A DNA stretch of 64,000 bases from Umezawaea sp049997955 (GCA_049997955.1 JAEBDY010000013.1:1-64000); one strand, 5' to 3'. Shown: positions 8,319 to 17,192, counted from the first letter of the stretch. Made by a program: numbers and translations. Notes: generated by a model not told the origin, from the letters alone.

Positions 8319-8782
8319 CAGCCCCTGCCCCCCATGGTGCGCGCCATGTCGTCGTCGGTGTCCTCGGTGCGCTTGGACGCCTGCCGGACGGTCGTCTCCA
8401 CGTCCTCCAGCACCTCCATGAACTCGCGGATCACGAACACCGCGGACTGCTGGTCGCCCACCGCCACCTCGCGCAACCGGCGGCTGATCGAGCGGCCGAC
8501 CCAGTTGTCGCCGAACTGCAGCGGGATGTCGAGCTGGTCGCGCACGGCGGTGTAGAGGTCCTGGACGCGGTCGCGCGCGTCGGCGATCGACTTGATGAGG
8601 TCTTCGGCGGACCCCTTGTCCAGCTGGACCTTGCCGGTGCCGACGGCCTGGTCGACCGCGGCGACCGCGCTGTGCGCCGTCGCCAGGTCGGCCTGCGCGA
8701 TGGTGGTGAAGTTCGGTTGCGGCACAACCGCTTCGGCCACCGGGACCGGCAGGCCCGGTGGCACGGCGCTGTCCTGTGTCAT
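8318..8782 (-). CDS. Small helical protein of the EspG/PPE locus
   Basis: 154 residues from ATG 8782; an upstream extension to 8869 is in frame but cysteine-rich and unlike a coding N-terminus. It is predicted mostly helical (SAEDLIKSIADARDRVQDLYTAVRDQL), with no signal peptide or membrane segment. It is coupled by an ATGA overlap to the PPE-like gene. WXG100-size helical partners usually precede PPE genes, so it may be the heterodimer partner, but a WxG turn is not obvious. The family is unassigned; its role is inferred from position. Confidence 0.65.
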   Translation of the reverse strand: MTQDSAVPPGLPVPVAEAVVPQPNFTTIAQADLATAHSAVAAVDQAVGTGKVQLDKGSAEDLIKSIADARDRVQDLYTAVRDQLDIPLQFGDNWVGRSISRRLREVAVGDQQSAVFVIREFMEVLEDVETTVRQASKRTEDTDDDMARTMGGRG

Positions 8783-8885
8783 CGGCTCAAACCCCTTCGC
8801 ACAGCAGGTGTCCGCACCTCGGCCGCGGATACACCCCTTAGATGTACCCGCGCTGCCGTTCGGTTCCAATCCGCCGTAAAGAGGT

Positions 8886-9572
8886 TTACCTCAGGTGCGA
8901 GTCGAACCAGTTCAGCACGCGCGCCCACGCTTCCGCGCTCGCGACGGGCGAAGTGTCGAAGCGGTGGCTCGAACCGGCGAACCGCACGACGTCCGTCGCG
9001 ACCTCGCCGGACGCGGCCGCGTCGCGCAGTTTCTCCACGTCGGCGGGGGTGATCTCCCCGTCCTCGTCGCCGTACAGGCCGAGCCACGGGCAGGTCAGCT
9101 CGGTGGCCACCTCCACCAGCGACGGGAGGCCGTCCGACAGGGGCGTGAGGATGCCGCCGCCACCGATCGTGACGGCCGCGCCGATGGTTCGGCTTCCCGC
9201 AACGACCATCGCGACCGAGCCGCCGAGGTCGAAGCCGAGGACGCCCATCCGGTCCGCGGGCACGCCCTGGTCGCCGAGCCACACGAACGCGACGTCGGTG
9301 TCCGCGAGCACGGCCTCCCCGGACAGCTTGCTGACCTGGCCCGGCACGTCGCCGTCGGCCACCTCGTCCGCGTCGCGGTAGAGGTGGGGCGCGACCACGA
9401 GCCAGCCCTCGTCGGCGAGCGTGCCGACGAGGGCGCGCACGGTGTCCGTGACACCGCGGGCCTCGTGCAGGACGACCAGGCCGCCGCGGACGGCGTTCTC
9501 CGGTTCCGCGACGGTCAACCGCAGTTCGCGGCCGTCGGTCAGCGGAATCGTCTCGGTCCGGGTCTGAGTCAT
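8886..9572 (-). CDS. Dienelactone hydrolase-family protein with Asp at the nucleophile position
   Basis: A 228-residue alpha/beta hydrolase. HEARG carries Glu37, equivalent to the conserved Glu of DLH; YGDEDG carries Asp169 and SSHRFD carries His203. The nucleophile elbow, normally G-x-C-x-G, reads GFDLGG with Asp115. The canonical cysteine is therefore replaced by aspartate while the other catalytic positions remain. It is cytoplasmic, with no signal peptide. It may use a carboxylate nucleophile, as epoxide hydrolases and dehalogenases do, or be inactive on lactones. It is a lone gene 104 bp upstream, in the transcription direction, of the EspG/PPE locus. Confidence 0.82.
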   Translation of the reverse strand: MTQTRTETIPLTDGRELRLTVAEPENAVRGGLVVLHEARGVTDTVRALVGTLADEGWLVVAPHLYRDADEVADGDVPGQVSKLSGEAVLADTDVAFVWLGDQGVPADRMGVLGFDLGGSVAMVVAGSRTIGAAVTIGGGGILTPLSDGLPSLVEVATELTCPWLGLYGDEDGEITPADVEKLRDAAASGEVATDVVRFAGSSHRFDTSPVASAEAWARVLNWFDSHLR

Positions 9573-9708
9573 CGGTCTACCCTTCCACGCCCAGGTGAAC
9601 GGACGTCAACGTGACCAACCAGACGGACCAATGTCCCCCGGCCCGCGTTCGAGGGGATAACGTCCAGCTCAGGCCCGCAGCGGTGCAGGCCGGAAGGAGT
9701 TCTTCCCG

Positions 9709-10779
9709 ATGACCGTGCGAACCCGCGCCGATCTGGACGCGCTGCCGTCCTACGTGCCCGGCAAGACCGTGCCGGGTGCGATCAAGCTGGCCAGCAACGA
9801 GGTGTCGGCCGGTCCGCTGCCCAGCGTGGTGCGGGCCGTCGCCGAGGCGGCGACCGCGATGAACCGCTACCCCGACACCGGGTGCACCGACCTCGTGAGC
9901 AGGCTCGCGGACAAGCTCGGCGTGCCCGCCGCGCAGATCGCGACCGGCAGCGGCTCCGTGACCCTGTGCCAGCAGCTCATCCAGGCCACCTGCGCCGACG
10001 GTGACGAGGTGCTGTTCCCGTGGCGCTCGTTCGAGGCGTACCCGCTGCTCACGCACGTCGTGGGCGCCGTGCAGGCGCGCGTGCCGCTGACCGGCGAGCA
10101 CGCGCTGGACCTGGACGCGATGGCCGCGGCGATCACGCCGAGGACCCGGCTGGTGTTCGTGTGCAACCCGAACAACCCGACCGGCACCGCCGTGCGCACC
10201 GAGGAGCTGGAGGCGTTCGTCGCGAAGGTCCCCGACGACGTGCTGATCGTGGTCGACGAGGCGTACAAGGAGTTCGTCGACGACCCGCACGTGCCGGACG
10301 GCGTCGAGTTCGCCAAGGCGCAGTGGGCGCGGGGCCGGAGCAACGTGGCCGTGCTGCGGACGTTCTCCAAGGCGTACGGCCTCGCCGGGCTGCGGATCGG
10401 CTACGCCGTGGCGTCCGAGCCGGTCGTGGAAACGCTGCGGAAGGTGTACGTCCCGTTCGCCGTCAACACGCTCGCCCAGGTCGCCGCGATCGCGTCGCTC
10501 GACGCCGAGGACGAGCTGATGGAGCGGTGCCGCGCGATCGTCGCCGAACGGGGCCGGGTGCGCGGCGCGCTGCTCGAAGCCGGGTACGACGTGCCGGTGA
10601 CGCAGGCGAACTTCGTCTGGCTGCCGCTGGGTGAGCGGACGCTGGAGTTCAACGACCACTGCCTGGCGCACAAGGTCGTCGTGCGCGCGTTCGCCGGTGA
10701 CGGGGCTCGGGTCACGATCGGCGAGCCGGACGAGAACGACGCGTTCCTGGCCGCCGCGAAGGCCTGGTCAGCCCAGTAG
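9709..10779 (+). CDS. pat: Histidinol-phosphate/aromatic aminotransferase (HisC/Pat family)
   Basis: A 356-residue fold-type I PLP aminotransferase. NPNNPTG (153-159), VVDEAY (181-186) and the Schiff-base lysine in TFSKAYGLAGLRIGY (Lys221) are clear. The opening TRADLDALPSYVPGK and the PDTGCTDL context resemble the actinobacterial phenylalanine/aromatic aminotransferase Pat more than true HisC, and there are no his genes nearby. It would make phenylalanine or tyrosine from the 2-oxo acids using glutamate. Ribosome site AGGAGT lies just before the ATG. Its 3' end overlaps the convergent transporter gene by 12 bp. Confidence 0.85.
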   Translation: MTVRTRADLDALPSYVPGKTVPGAIKLASNEVSAGPLPSVVRAVAEAATAMNRYPDTGCTDLVSRLADKLGVPAAQIATGSGSVTLCQQLIQATCADGDEVLFPWRSFEAYPLLTHVVGAVQARVPLTGEHALDLDAMAAAITPRTRLVFVCNPNNPTGTAVRTEELEAFVAKVPDDVLIVVDEAYKEFVDDPHVPDGVEFAKAQWARGRSNVAVLRTFSKAYGLAGLRIGYAVASEPVVETLRKVYVPFAVNTLAQVAAIASLDAEDELMERCRAIVAERGRVRGALLEAGYDVPVTQANFVWLPLGERTLEFNDHCLAHKVVVRAFAGDGARVTIGEPDENDAFLAAAKAWSAQ

Positions 10780-11523
10780 GAGCTTCGCGATCGCGGCGAG
10801 GCCCACGACCACGATGACGGCGCGGAGGGCGGTCGGCGGCAGTTTGCGGCCGACCTTCGCGCCGATCTGGCCGCCGACGACCGAGCCGAGCGCCAGCAGC
10901 AGCACCGCCTCCCAGGCGATGTCGGCGATGAAGATGAACAGGATGCCCGCGACCAGGTTCACGAACGCGGTCAGCACGTTCTTCAGCGCGTTCAACCGCT
11001 GGAGGTGCTCGGTGATCAGGACACCCATCATGCCCATCACCAGAACCCCTTGCGCCGCACCGAAGTAGCCGCCGTAGATGCCGCCGGCGAACACCCCGAA
11101 CCACAGCAGCAGCCCACCGTCCGCCGGCCGTTGCGCGGTGCGGGCGGACAGCTTCCGGTTCAGCCAGGGCTGCGCTACGACGAGCACCAGCGCGATGACG
11201 ATCAGCACCGGCACGATCGCCGAGAAGGCCTTCTCCGGCAGCGTGACGAGCAGGATCGCACCGATGACCGCGCCGAGGACCGAGGCGGGCAGCAGGCGCT
11301 TGATCCGCGCGCCCTGGCCCTTGAGCTCCTCGCGGTAGCCGAACGCCCCGCTCAGCGACCCCGGCACCAGCCCGAGGCTATTGGAGACGTTCGCGACCAC
11401 CGGCGGGTACCCGACCGCGAGCAGCACCGGGAACGTGATGAGCGTCCCCGACCCGACCACGGTGTTGATCCCACCCGCGAGCACGCCCGCGACCACCACT
11501 GCGAGCATCTCCAGCGGCGTCAC
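10768..11523 (-). CDS. TSUP-family (TauE/SafE-like) anion transporter
   Basis: A 251-residue membrane protein with about eight hydrophobic segments and two related halves. The glycine-rich GGINTVVGSGTLITFPVLLA at the start of the first half, and FAGGIYGGYFGAAQGVL in the second, are typical TSUP motifs. Members export sulfite, sulfoacetate or related organosulfur anions, or import sulfur compounds; the substrate cannot be told here. It is convergent and slightly overlapping with the aminotransferase gene. Confidence 0.85.
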   Translation of the reverse strand: MTPLEMLAVVVAGVLAGGINTVVGSGTLITFPVLLAVGYPPVVANVSNSLGLVPGSLSGAFGYREELKGQGARIKRLLPASVLGAVIGAILLVTLPEKAFSAIVPVLIVIALVLVVAQPWLNRKLSARTAQRPADGGLLLWFGVFAGGIYGGYFGAAQGVLVMGMMGVLITEHLQRLNALKNVLTAFVNLVAGILFIFIADIAWEAVLLLALGSVVGGQIGAKVGRKLPPTALRAVIVVVGLAAIAKLLLG

Positions 11524-11610
11524 GCGCTCTCCCCAGGTCGTCCGGTCAAAGCTGCACTATGCCCGCCCGCGTCGTCGAGACGTCGGATGTGTGGCACGTG
11601 CGACAGTCCG

Positions 11611-11955
11611 TCAGGGAGCCGACACGCAGAACTCGTTGCCCTCCGGATCGACCATGACCGTCCACCCGATCTCGTCGTCCTCGACCCGCACCACCTTCGC
11701 GCCCAACGCGACCAGCTCGTCCACGTCGCCCTGCACGTCGATGTGCATCCGGTTCTTGCCCGCCTTGCCCTCGGCCACCGGGTTCACCCAGATGAGCGGC
11801 CCGCGGCCCTCGGGGTCCTGGATGGGGATCGGCCAGTCGACGGACCAGCCCTCCTCGACCTCCCGGCGCACGTAGCCCATGGCCGCGCACCACCAGTCGG
11901 CGATCAGGTGGTGATCACCGGCGTCGAGGCAGAGGTCCTTGAAGCGAGCGGTCAT
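11611..11955 (-). CDS. VOC-superfamily (glyoxalase/bleomycin-resistance-like) protein
   Basis: 114 residues from ATG 11955 (MTARFKDLCLDAGDH); an upstream start at 11997 would read through the repeated hairpin sequence and was rejected. The paired beta-alpha-beta pattern, MHIDVQGDVDELVALGAKVV and the ending VMVDPEGNEFCV are typical of VOC domains. Metal-binding His and Glu residues are present in these positions. It is cytoplasmic; the substrate is unknown. Confidence 0.78.
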   Translation of the reverse strand: MTARFKDLCLDAGDHHLIADWWCAAMGYVRREVEEGWSVDWPIPIQDPEGRGPLIWVNPVAEGKAGKNRMHIDVQGDVDELVALGAKVVRVEDDEIGWTVMVDPEGNEFCVSAP

Positions 11956-11971
11956 GGGTCCAAACATGGCA

Positions 11972-12014
11972 GGGGTGGCGCCGCCGTGCGACACCACCCC
12001 CGCGGTCGACCTGA
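11972..12014 (-). terminator. Terminator-like hairpin, copy 1 of a duplicated 43-bp sequence
   Basis: GGGGTGG and CCACCCC at 11972-12000 form a 7-bp stem just 3' of the minus-strand Cna-B-like gene ending at 12017. The whole 43-bp stretch recurs identically at 13155-13197 after the next paralogue, so the terminator was duplicated with its gene. In this copy the outer arm is partly lost. Confidence 0.6.
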
Positions 12015-12016
12015 GA

Positions 12017-13123
12017 TCAGGCGTCGGGCGCCAGCACGCGTGCGGAGTCGCTCGCGGTCGGGTTGTAGGGGTACGACATGGCCAGATCGCCGAAGGTGCA
12101 GAAGGTGGCGACGGACCCCCTGAGCGAAGCCCGTTCGGGAACCGGCGCGAAGAGGTGGAACACCCCGGTCTCGCCCGCTGCCAGGGCCACGCCCCCAGCG
12201 CCTTCCTGGAACGCGCCCCAGCCCTCGGTGTCGTTGTGGAGGTCCGTGCCGTCGCCCGGTCCGCCGCACCACGCGCGCACCGCGCTGAGGTCGTCGCCGG
12301 TGTTCGTGAGCGTCACTTCGATGCCGATGGTCCCGTCCGCCGCGTACACGTCCTGGTCGAACTCCACCGTGGCGGCCAGCGTGTCCGTCAGCGGCCGCAC
12401 GGCCTTGCGCACGGAGTCGACCCGCTGGTCGGGGGCGATCACGATCCGCGGGTCGTCCACGACCAGCCAGCCGTCCGGGCTGGTGAACCTCGAGCTGTAC
12501 GTGCCGGTGGGAACGTCGGTGAAGACGACCTTCCCCTCAGGCCCGGTCACACCGGTGAAAGTCCGCCCGGCTCCGCTCATGCTCGCCTCGACACCGCCGA
12601 GGCCCTCGCCCTCGTCGACCTGGTCGTTGCCGTTGGCGTCGACGTGGACGGTGTAGGAGGCACTGCCCTTGCCCCACGTGACGGCCGTGGTGGCGTCGAA
12701 GGTGTTGTCGGCCTGGGTCCCGTCGAGCGGGGTCGACACGACCTGGCCCTTGAACCGGAGTTGCGTGATCCGGGACTGGTCCACGAATCCGGTCACGTGC
12801 GCGACGTGAGTCCCGCCTGCTTCGATCCGAACCCCTGATCCCTGCGGCGACAGGCCGTCCCACTCCCTCGGGCGGAACGTCGACACGCCTCTCACCACGT
12901 CGGCCTTGACCCCGGTCGCGACCAGAGCACCGGTGTTGCGGATGGTGATCGTCGCTCCGACGGCCTCGGCGGAGTCGTAGGACGGCCGGTCGAACGCCGC
13001 CGAGACCACGAGTTCGCTGTGCGGCAGCGGATCCGCGAACGCGGCTCCTGGGACAACGCCCCCCATGACCAGAGCGACGGCGGTCGGGACCGCGGCGATC
13101 CTGGTCAGCACGATGAAACGCAA
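12017..13123 (-). CDS. Exported SdrD/Cna-B-like repeat protein without sorting signal
   Basis: 368 residues from TTG 13123 (alternative GTG 13111); GGGGGA lies a few bases upstream. The signal peptide ends GAAFA near residue 28. A CARDB-like domain follows (FDRPSYDSAEAVGATITIRNTG), then a calcium-loop element HVDANGNDQVDEGEG typical of SdrD B-type domains, a Cna-B-like strand pattern, and a second adhesin-like domain (VEFDQDVYAADGTIGIEVTLTNTG). It closely parallels the two upstream paralogues but stops after the second domain. It lacks the LASTG motif and anchor, so it should be released or held non-covalently. Confidence 0.8.
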   Translation of the reverse strand: MRFIVLTRIAAVPTAVALVMGGVVPGAAFADPLPHSELVVSAAFDRPSYDSAEAVGATITIRNTGALVATGVKADVVRGVSTFRPREWDGLSPQGSGVRIEAGGTHVAHVTGFVDQSRITQLRFKGQVVSTPLDGTQADNTFDATTAVTWGKGSASYTVHVDANGNDQVDEGEGLGGVEASMSGAGRTFTGVTGPEGKVVFTDVPTGTYSSRFTSPDGWLVVDDPRIVIAPDQRVDSVRKAVRPLTDTLAATVEFDQDVYAADGTIGIEVTLTNTGDDLSAVRAWCGGPGDGTDLHNDTEGWGAFQEGAGGVALAAGETGVFHLFAPVPERASLRGSVATFCTFGDLAMSYPYNPTASDSARVLAPDA

Positions 13124-13148
13124 TTCATCCCCCAAGTTGTTCCAACAG

Positions 13149-13189
13149 ACCGCGGGGGTGGCGCCGCCGTGCGACACCACCCCCGCGGT
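13149..13189 (-). terminator. Strong terminator hairpin, copy 2 of the duplicated sequence
   Basis: ACCGCGGGGGTGG and CCACCCCCGCGGT form a perfect 13-bp stem, 3' of the paralogue ending at 13201 and upstream of the next gene's start. It contains most of the 43 bp shared with 11972-12014. Confidence 0.75.
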
Positions 13190-13200
13190 CGACCTGATGA

Positions 13201-15384
13201 CTAGTCGGTCTTCCCCCTGCGCCTGCCGAGGAGCACGGCGCCGAGGCCGAGGGCGAGCACGAGGCCGCCCAGCAGTGCGATGCCGATGACGCTGGCGCCC
13301 GTGGAGGCGAGGTCCTCGTCCGCGGGTGGGGTTTCGTCCTCGCCTGCCGGGGGCTCGGTGGTCTCGGGCGGTGTGGTCGGCTCTTCCGGGTCGGTGACGT
13401 CCGGGCCGGGCTCGACGTGGATGTCGCGCTCGTCGTCGCTGCCCCGGACGATCTCGTAGAGGTCCTCGTCGACGACCTTCCACGGGCCGACGACGACCGG
13501 GCGGTAGCGGCCGGCCGGGACGTCGGTGAAGGTGAACTTCCCGTCGGCGTCGGTGGTGGCGCTGGTGACCGGGTCGGCCGTGTCCGGGTCCACCAGGACG
13601 ATCTTGGTGTCGGCCACGGTGGTGCCGTCCGGCTGGAGCAGCGAGCCGCTCGCGGAGGCCAGGACGCCGGACACCCTGGCGCTCGCCCGCGCGGTGACGA
13701 ACGCCGTGCCCACCTTCGGGCCGAGCGCGCACTCGACCGTCACGTACCCGCGGTCCTGCGCGGCCTGGGGAATGGCGGCGGTGACGTCGACCGCCTTCTC
13801 CTCGCCCGCGGCCAACTCGACGCCGGGGCCGTCGAGTTCGAGCGCGCCCCAGTCGTCGGTGTCGTTGCGCAGGTCGCCCGTGTCGCACCGGGCGACGACG
13901 GTCATCGGCGCGTCGGACTCGTTGGCCAGGGTCACCTTGAACGTGGCCCTGGCGTCCGCCTCGAAGGCCTCGGACGTGAACTCGACGGCCGCGCGCAGCT
14001 CCAGCTCCGCGTCGGGGTCGGCGACCTCGGGACCGGGGACGACGGAGAGCGGAACGGTGGTCTCCGCGCCGCCCGTGATCCGGACGAGGTGGTCGATGCC
14101 ACCCGACCGGCCGTCCTTCCACGGGCCGAGGACGACCACGTTCACGGTGCCCGCGGGGAGGCCCGCCAGCTTCCACCCGCCGTTGGCGTCGGTGGTCGCG
14201 CGGCCGAGCACGGCGCGGGTCTTCGCGTGCAGCGCGACGAGGGTGGCGTCCGCGACGGCCTGGCCGTCGTGCTTCACGTCGCCCTTGGCGACGCCGAGCG
14301 CGCCGACGACGTCGGCCTGGTCGGTCGCCTTGGTGTAGCCGTTGACGAACCTGCCGTTGTTGCCGAAGTCGCACACGGCGGCCACGGTGCCCGCGTTGTA
14401 CGCGCCCTCCGGCACGGCGGCGGTGACCCTGACCTTCTTGGTCTCGCCCGCGCCGACCGGGACGCCGGTTCCACCGGGCGCGAGCGCGGCCCAGCCGTCG
14501 CCGGTGCCGGGAAGCAGGTGGCGCTCGTCGTCGCGGCAGACCGCGACGACACCGGTCAACGCCTCGGTCCCCTTGTTGGTCAGGGTGACGTCGACGCCGA
14601 TCTGGTCGGACTTGCCGTAGTCGTCCTTGTCGAAGGCCAGCTCCACCCCGAGCACCTCGGACACCGGGCGGACGGCCCCGAGTTCGAGCAGCGTCTCCTT
14701 GCCCGACTCGACGGTGAACTCGCTGCCGCCGGGCTTCACGACGAAGCCGTCGGCGCCGCCGAAGTGCAGCTGGTGCTTGCCGGAGGGGACGTTGCGGAAG
14801 GAGAACCCGCCGTCCTCGCCGGTCACGGCGGTCAGCGTCACGGACGGCGTGCCGCCCTGGCTGTGGAACTCGACGCCCGCCTTGCCCTCGCCCCCGTCGC
14901 GCTTGCCGTTGCGGTTGGCGTCGACGTAGACGGTCCCGTTGACCGCGCCCCGTGGCTTGACGATCTTGGTCGTGGCGGTGGCCTCGTTGTCCGCGGGAGT
15001 CGGGTCCACGACGCCGTCGACGGTCACCTTGACGGAGAGCGTGCCGCTGACCTCGTTGGCGTTGACCGGTTGCCCGACCACGACGACGGAGAGCTTCTGG
15101 GCCGGGTCGAGCCGCTTCAGCTCGGTGAGCTTCGCGGATTCCTTGGGCGGCAACGCGTGGTTGCCGCCGAAGGCGAACGTGAAGCCCTCGGCGGTGGCGG
15201 TGCCGACGTTCTCGACGGTCACCGCGGCCGCGAGTTCCGCGCCGGGCTCGTACTCGGCCTGCTGGTAGGCGACCGTCACCCTCAGGTCGGCCACGCCCTT
15301 GGCGGGTTCGGCCGACGCGACACCGGTGAACGTTCCGGCGAGCAGCAGCGCTAACGCTGCCGACACCGTTGATCTTGCGGACAA
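13201..15384 (-). CDS. LAXTG-anchored multidomain surface protein (SdrD/Cna-B type)
   Basis: 727 residues from TTG 15384, with GGGGGGA five bases upstream. Signal peptide residues 1-25 end ASA. Next come a CARDB-like domain, an EF-like loop YVDANRNGKRDGGEG near residue 150, a Cna-B unit, and a second CARDB-like domain (FDKDDYGKSDQIGVDVTLTN). Two carboxypeptidase-regulatory-like repeats share TTDA.G...LAG/VPAG...VVGPWK. The C-terminus has a Pro/Glu/Thr linker, sorting motif LASTG, a hydrophobic helix and RRRGK, as expected for class E sortases of high-GC Gram-positives. It is probably a cell-wall adhesin or structural protein. No sortase gene lies in the window. Confidence 0.88.
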   Translation of the reverse strand: MSARSTVSAALALLLAGTFTGVASAEPAKGVADLRVTVAYQQAEYEPGAELAAAVTVENVGTATAEGFTFAFGGNHALPPKESAKLTELKRLDPAQKLSVVVVGQPVNANEVSGTLSVKVTVDGVVDPTPADNEATATTKIVKPRGAVNGTVYVDANRNGKRDGGEGKAGVEFHSQGGTPSVTLTAVTGEDGGFSFRNVPSGKHQLHFGGADGFVVKPGGSEFTVESGKETLLELGAVRPVSEVLGVELAFDKDDYGKSDQIGVDVTLTNKGTEALTGVVAVCRDDERHLLPGTGDGWAALAPGGTGVPVGAGETKKVRVTAAVPEGAYNAGTVAAVCDFGNNGRFVNGYTKATDQADVVGALGVAKGDVKHDGQAVADATLVALHAKTRAVLGRATTDANGGWKLAGLPAGTVNVVVLGPWKDGRSGGIDHLVRITGGAETTVPLSVVPGPEVADPDAELELRAAVEFTSEAFEADARATFKVTLANESDAPMTVVARCDTGDLRNDTDDWGALELDGPGVELAAGEEKAVDVTAAIPQAAQDRGYVTVECALGPKVGTAFVTARASARVSGVLASASGSLLQPDGTTVADTKIVLVDPDTADPVTSATTDADGKFTFTDVPAGRYRPVVVGPWKVVDEDLYEIVRGSDDERDIHVEPGPDVTDPEEPTTPPETTEPPAGEDETPPADEDLASTGASVIGIALLGGLVLALGLGAVLLGRRRGKTD

Positions 15385-15422
15385 GGTGTTCCCCCCACGG
15401 GACAGGCGCTGGTGCGTTCGGA

Positions 15423-17033
15423 CTACTCGGTTCCGGGCTGGGCCCGACGTCGACGAACGACGATCACGGTAGCGGCTCCGCCGACCAGCACAAGGGCTCC
15501 GAGGACGGAAAGCCCGATGATGCTGGCACCGGTCGACGCGAGGCCGGACGAGTCGTCACCCGCGCCGTCCGCGACGGGCGCGGCGGAGCTGGGCTCGCTG
15601 GTGGACGTCGGGGTCGCCGACGAGGTCGGCACGGCGGTCTCGGGGTCGGTGACCTCGGGACCGGCCACGACGGACAGGTCGTGCACGTGCGGCACGTCCT
15701 TCACCAGGCTGAACAGGAGTCCGTTGCCCTCGACCAGCTTCCACGGCCCGACGACGACGGGGTCGTAGCGGCCCGCGGGGACGCCCTTGAACTCGAACCT
15801 GCCGTCGGCGCCGGTGACCGCGCTGGCCACCGCCTGCGTGGTGCCGGTGTCGACCAGCACCACCTTCACGGCGGGAACGGGCTGGTCACCGGTCTGCGTG
15901 AGGCGGCCGGACGCGTCGGCGGGGTCGCCGGGGACCTTCGCGGTGTCCACGCCCTGCGGGTAGCCCTCGCCGCCCTCGACGTCCGGGCCGAAGAAGCAGG
16001 TGGCCGACACGAAGCCGTACGCGGACGCGCCCTGCGGGATCGCGGCCTTCACCTCGACGACCTTGGTCTCACCGGCCGCGAGCGACACGCCTCCGCCCTC
16101 GTAGCGGAGGTCGCCCCAGCTCTCGTCGGTGTTGTACAGCTCGTACGACTCGCCCGGACCGGTGCAGAACGCGTGCACGGTGGGGATCGCGTCGCCCTTG
16201 CTCTTCAGCGTCACCTTCACGCCGAGCGCGTCGCCCGCCGCGTAGGAGTCCTTGTCGAACTCCAGCTTCGCCTCCAGCTGGTCCGCCACGCCGCGGTCGG
16301 CCTTGCGGACGACCTCGACCTGCTGACCGGCCTGCACCTGCACGTTGAGGTCCGGGGTCACGACGAACGCGCCCGTGCCGGCGTAGGTCGCGCGGTACGA
16401 GCCGCTGGACAGCCCGGAGAACACGGCCCTGCCGTCCGGACCGGTGGCGAGTTCCTGCTGGCGGGCTCCGCCGGACGGGCCGACCAGGCTCACCTTCACC
16501 CCGGCGACGCCTTCGCCCGCGTCCACCTTGCCGTTCCGGTTCGCGTCGCCGTAGACGGTGAACGCGGCGGTGCCCGCTCCGGCCGTGACGGAGGCCTTCG
16601 AGGTGACCGAGTTGTTGGCCTTGTTCGCCTCGGCCGAGCTGGTCGCGACCTGGACCTGGAGCACCAGCTGCCCGTCGACCACCTGGACGACCTTGCCGGT
16701 CAGGCGGACGACCTGGCTGGCTCCTGGTGCGAGCCGGATGCCCGTCGACGACTGCGACACCGCGCCCCACGAACTGGGCTCCGGCCGGAACCCCGACGTG
16801 CCCGCGCTCGTGCTGACCCGGACCTTGTCCGCGGCGGCGGACCCGGTGTTCTTGATGGTGATCGTCGCCGTGACGGTCTCGCCCGCGTCGAACGACGGCT
16901 TGTCGAACGCCCCCGTCACCTCGATCTCGGCGCCCGCGGGCTGGACCGCGGCGGCGGGCGGGCCCGCGAGGACCAACGCGGCTATTCCGGCGGCGAACCC
17001 GGTCGTGAATCGAGCCGCGGTGCGTGTCGACAA
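15423..17033 (-). CDS. LAXTG-anchored surface protein (SdrD/Cna-B type), second paralogue
   Basis: 536 residues from TTG 17033, with GGGGGAAGG seven bases upstream. It has a signal peptide, a CARDB-like domain (FDKPSFDAGETVTATITIKNTG), a calcium-loop YGDANRNGKVDAGEG and a Cna-B unit. A second adhesin-like domain follows (FDKDSYAAGDALGVKVTLKS), then one regulatory repeat ending VVVGPWK, a Ser/Thr linker, LASTG, a hydrophobic helix and RRRRAQ. It is the first gene of a three-gene head-to-tail family separated by 30-80 bp gaps. Sortase E would anchor it to peptidoglycan; the ligand is unknown. Confidence 0.87.
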   Translation of the reverse strand: MSTRTAARFTTGFAAGIAALVLAGPPAAAVQPAGAEIEVTGAFDKPSFDAGETVTATITIKNTGSAAADKVRVSTSAGTSGFRPEPSSWGAVSQSSTGIRLAPGASQVVRLTGKVVQVVDGQLVLQVQVATSSAEANKANNSVTSKASVTAGAGTAAFTVYGDANRNGKVDAGEGVAGVKVSLVGPSGGARQQELATGPDGRAVFSGLSSGSYRATYAGTGAFVVTPDLNVQVQAGQQVEVVRKADRGVADQLEAKLEFDKDSYAAGDALGVKVTLKSKGDAIPTVHAFCTGPGESYELYNTDESWGDLRYEGGGVSLAAGETKVVEVKAAIPQGASAYGFVSATCFFGPDVEGGEGYPQGVDTAKVPGDPADASGRLTQTGDQPVPAVKVVLVDTGTTQAVASAVTGADGRFEFKGVPAGRYDPVVVGPWKLVEGNGLLFSLVKDVPHVHDLSVVAGPEVTDPETAVPTSSATPTSTSEPSSAAPVADGAGDDSSGLASTGASIIGLSVLGALVLVGGAATVIVVRRRRAQPGTE

Positions 17034-17192
17034 GAGTGAGCCTTCCCCCGAGGTTCCGCGCCGCCGCGGACTTCAGGCCATCCCCCGAGGCCACCGCCGA
17101 GCGCGCGTTGCTGGTCGTGCGGACGGATCACCGCCCTGCTAGACCAATCGTTCAGGCGCACACGGTTGTTACCCCCGAACATTGCGATCCGC

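Noticed and set aside
13123..14374. N-terminal extension of the short Cna-B-like protein to 785 residues
   Set aside because: The extension runs antiphase through the upstream paralogue and the terminator hairpin; the TTG with ribosome site and signal peptide at 13123 is the sensible start.
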